Shown here: positions 63,396-64,000 of the stretch, in pieces
Layout of the letters: each line of letters opens with the position of its first letter
Position numbering within the stretch: the stretch's first letter is position 1
Origin: Elephas maximus indicus
Taxonomy: Eukaryota; Chordata; Mammalia; Proboscidea; Elephantidae
Assembly: GCF_024166365.1 (NCBI RefSeq)
Contig: NC_064830.1
Span: forward strand, 91,132,968 to 91,196,967
Direction: 5' to 3'
Length of the DNA stretch: 64,000 nt
The notes under the pieces: model-generated
Told to the model about the DNA's origin: nothing
Seen by the model: the letters and a program-made list of their open reading frames with translations, nothing else
The model's database searches: none
Position numbers and translations under genes: made by a program

Positions 63396-64000
63396 ATGGA
63401 GACACCAGTGAAGAGAACACATTGATTCCCAAGGAGAAAATTTCAGAAATACATTCACACAGGGTGAGAGTAGGACGATTCAACCAGGATATTGCTCAAG
63501 TTCTGGAGACCAGAGAAGTGTTCAAACCTGAGGAGAGGTTAGAAAGGCTTCAGGAAGTTTTTAAGGAAATTTCTACCCCTGGAGAGAGAGTTTAGGCAAA
63601 TAGCAATCATCAGGAAAACCATCAGCATGAAAAGCGTGAATGTAACGAACCTGAGAGATGCTTCAGTCTGGACTTTAACCGTGATACAGTAGAGAGAGTT
63701 CTTAGAATACAGAATATGACAAGTATGACATGAGCCTCCGCCAAAATTCAGCTTCTATTAAACATGATCAAATAAACCTAACATAATTTTCCGCCAGAAT
63801 TCAGCTTCTATTAAACATGATCAAATAAACCTAACACATAATTTTCAAAATAGTGAATCTAAGGAAAGCTTAATGGGTGTCTCCTATCTTAGTAAATGTG
63901 AGAACATTCCTACTACTGAGAAATCTTATAAATGTGATGCATGTGGGAGAATCTTTTATCAGAGCTCAGCCTTCCTAGACATAGGAGAATTCATACTAGA
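63396..64000 (+). pseudogene. ZNF655: ZNF655 terminal zinc-finger exon, frame destroyed (continues past window end)
   Basis: Acceptor TATATATCAG, then in-frame DGDTSEENTLIPKEKIS, VRVGRFNQDIAQVLETREVF and ERLERLQEV. This matches human ZNF655 order by recall. Then (1) a T5 run at 63,558-63,562, one T more than the next block needs, leads to TAG at 63,593-63,595. (2) The frame must move again near 63,600-63,610 to read HEKRECNEPERCFSLD. (3) It moves again near 63,716 to read DKYDMSLRQNSASIKH. (4) A 53-bp tandem duplication (63,738-63,790 and 63,791-63,845) shifts the frame. (5) The first zinc finger (YKCDACGRIFYQSSAF) loses the frame by one base near 63,980, so its HxxxH end is only read in another frame. 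Zinc-finger isoforms cannot be made from this allele as sequenced. Longer splice forms would give KRAB plus linker only, ending at 63,595. Confidence 0.85.

Overview
The window looks like a stretch of afrotherian mammal chromosome, most probably elephant-like. At least a dozen copies of a tRNA-headed SINE (AfroSINE type) share a tail with several RTE-type LINE fragments, and that SINE/RTE pairing is characteristic of Afrotheria. The species is inferred from repeats only. There are no bacterial-type genes, CRISPR arrays or operons.

Two recognisable host genes mark the locus as the FAM200A-ZNF655 interval (human 7q22.1), in the expected head-to-head arrangement. FAM200A, a hAT-transposase-derived gene, lies on the minus strand at 32.2-33.9 kb and is a pseudogene here (two in-frame stops, about five frameshifts). 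ZNF655 lies on the plus strand from the CpG island near 53 kb to past the window end. Its KRAB exons and a short KRAB-only reading frame (about 181 aa, 54,240-57,404) are intact. Its terminal zinc-finger exon, from 63,396, is broken by about five frame disruptions, including a 53-bp tandem duplication. This is the most interesting signal in the window. A separate decayed C2H2 finger array sits at 8.4-9.25 kb.

Layout: 0.1-4.25 kb is an ERVL-like pol remnant (plus strand) split by a 703-bp Tc1/mariner element with a TA target duplication. 4.6-8.1 kb holds RTE, AfroSINE and L1 fragments, followed by the finger-array relic. 9.6-13.2 kb is mostly unique sequence with two MIRs. 13.2-29.9 kb is a four-deep nest: a HAL1-like element is split by a long minus-strand L1, which is itself split by (a) an RTE copy carrying a MaLR-like LTR and (b) a second minus-strand L1 carrying an AfroSINE. 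30.7-31.5 kb is another MaLR-like LTR with two AfroSINEs in it. 32.2-33.9 kb is FAM200A. 38.3-39.1 kb is an orphan CpG promoter-like block next to one arm of a ~298-bp direct duplication whose other copy is at 40.9-41.2 kb. 44.0-52.2 kb holds two different minus-strand endogenous retrovirus remnants in tandem, one with a clear tRNA-Leu-type primer site and a 408-bp LTR. 52.8 kb onward is ZNF655.

Functional reading: the only plausible protein-coding output visible is the short KRAB form of ZNF655 (and finger-less longer splice forms). The rest is repeat-derived or decayed. Exon boundaries, stops and frame changes were read directly. Family names and comparisons with human proteins come from general knowledge, not from a database search.
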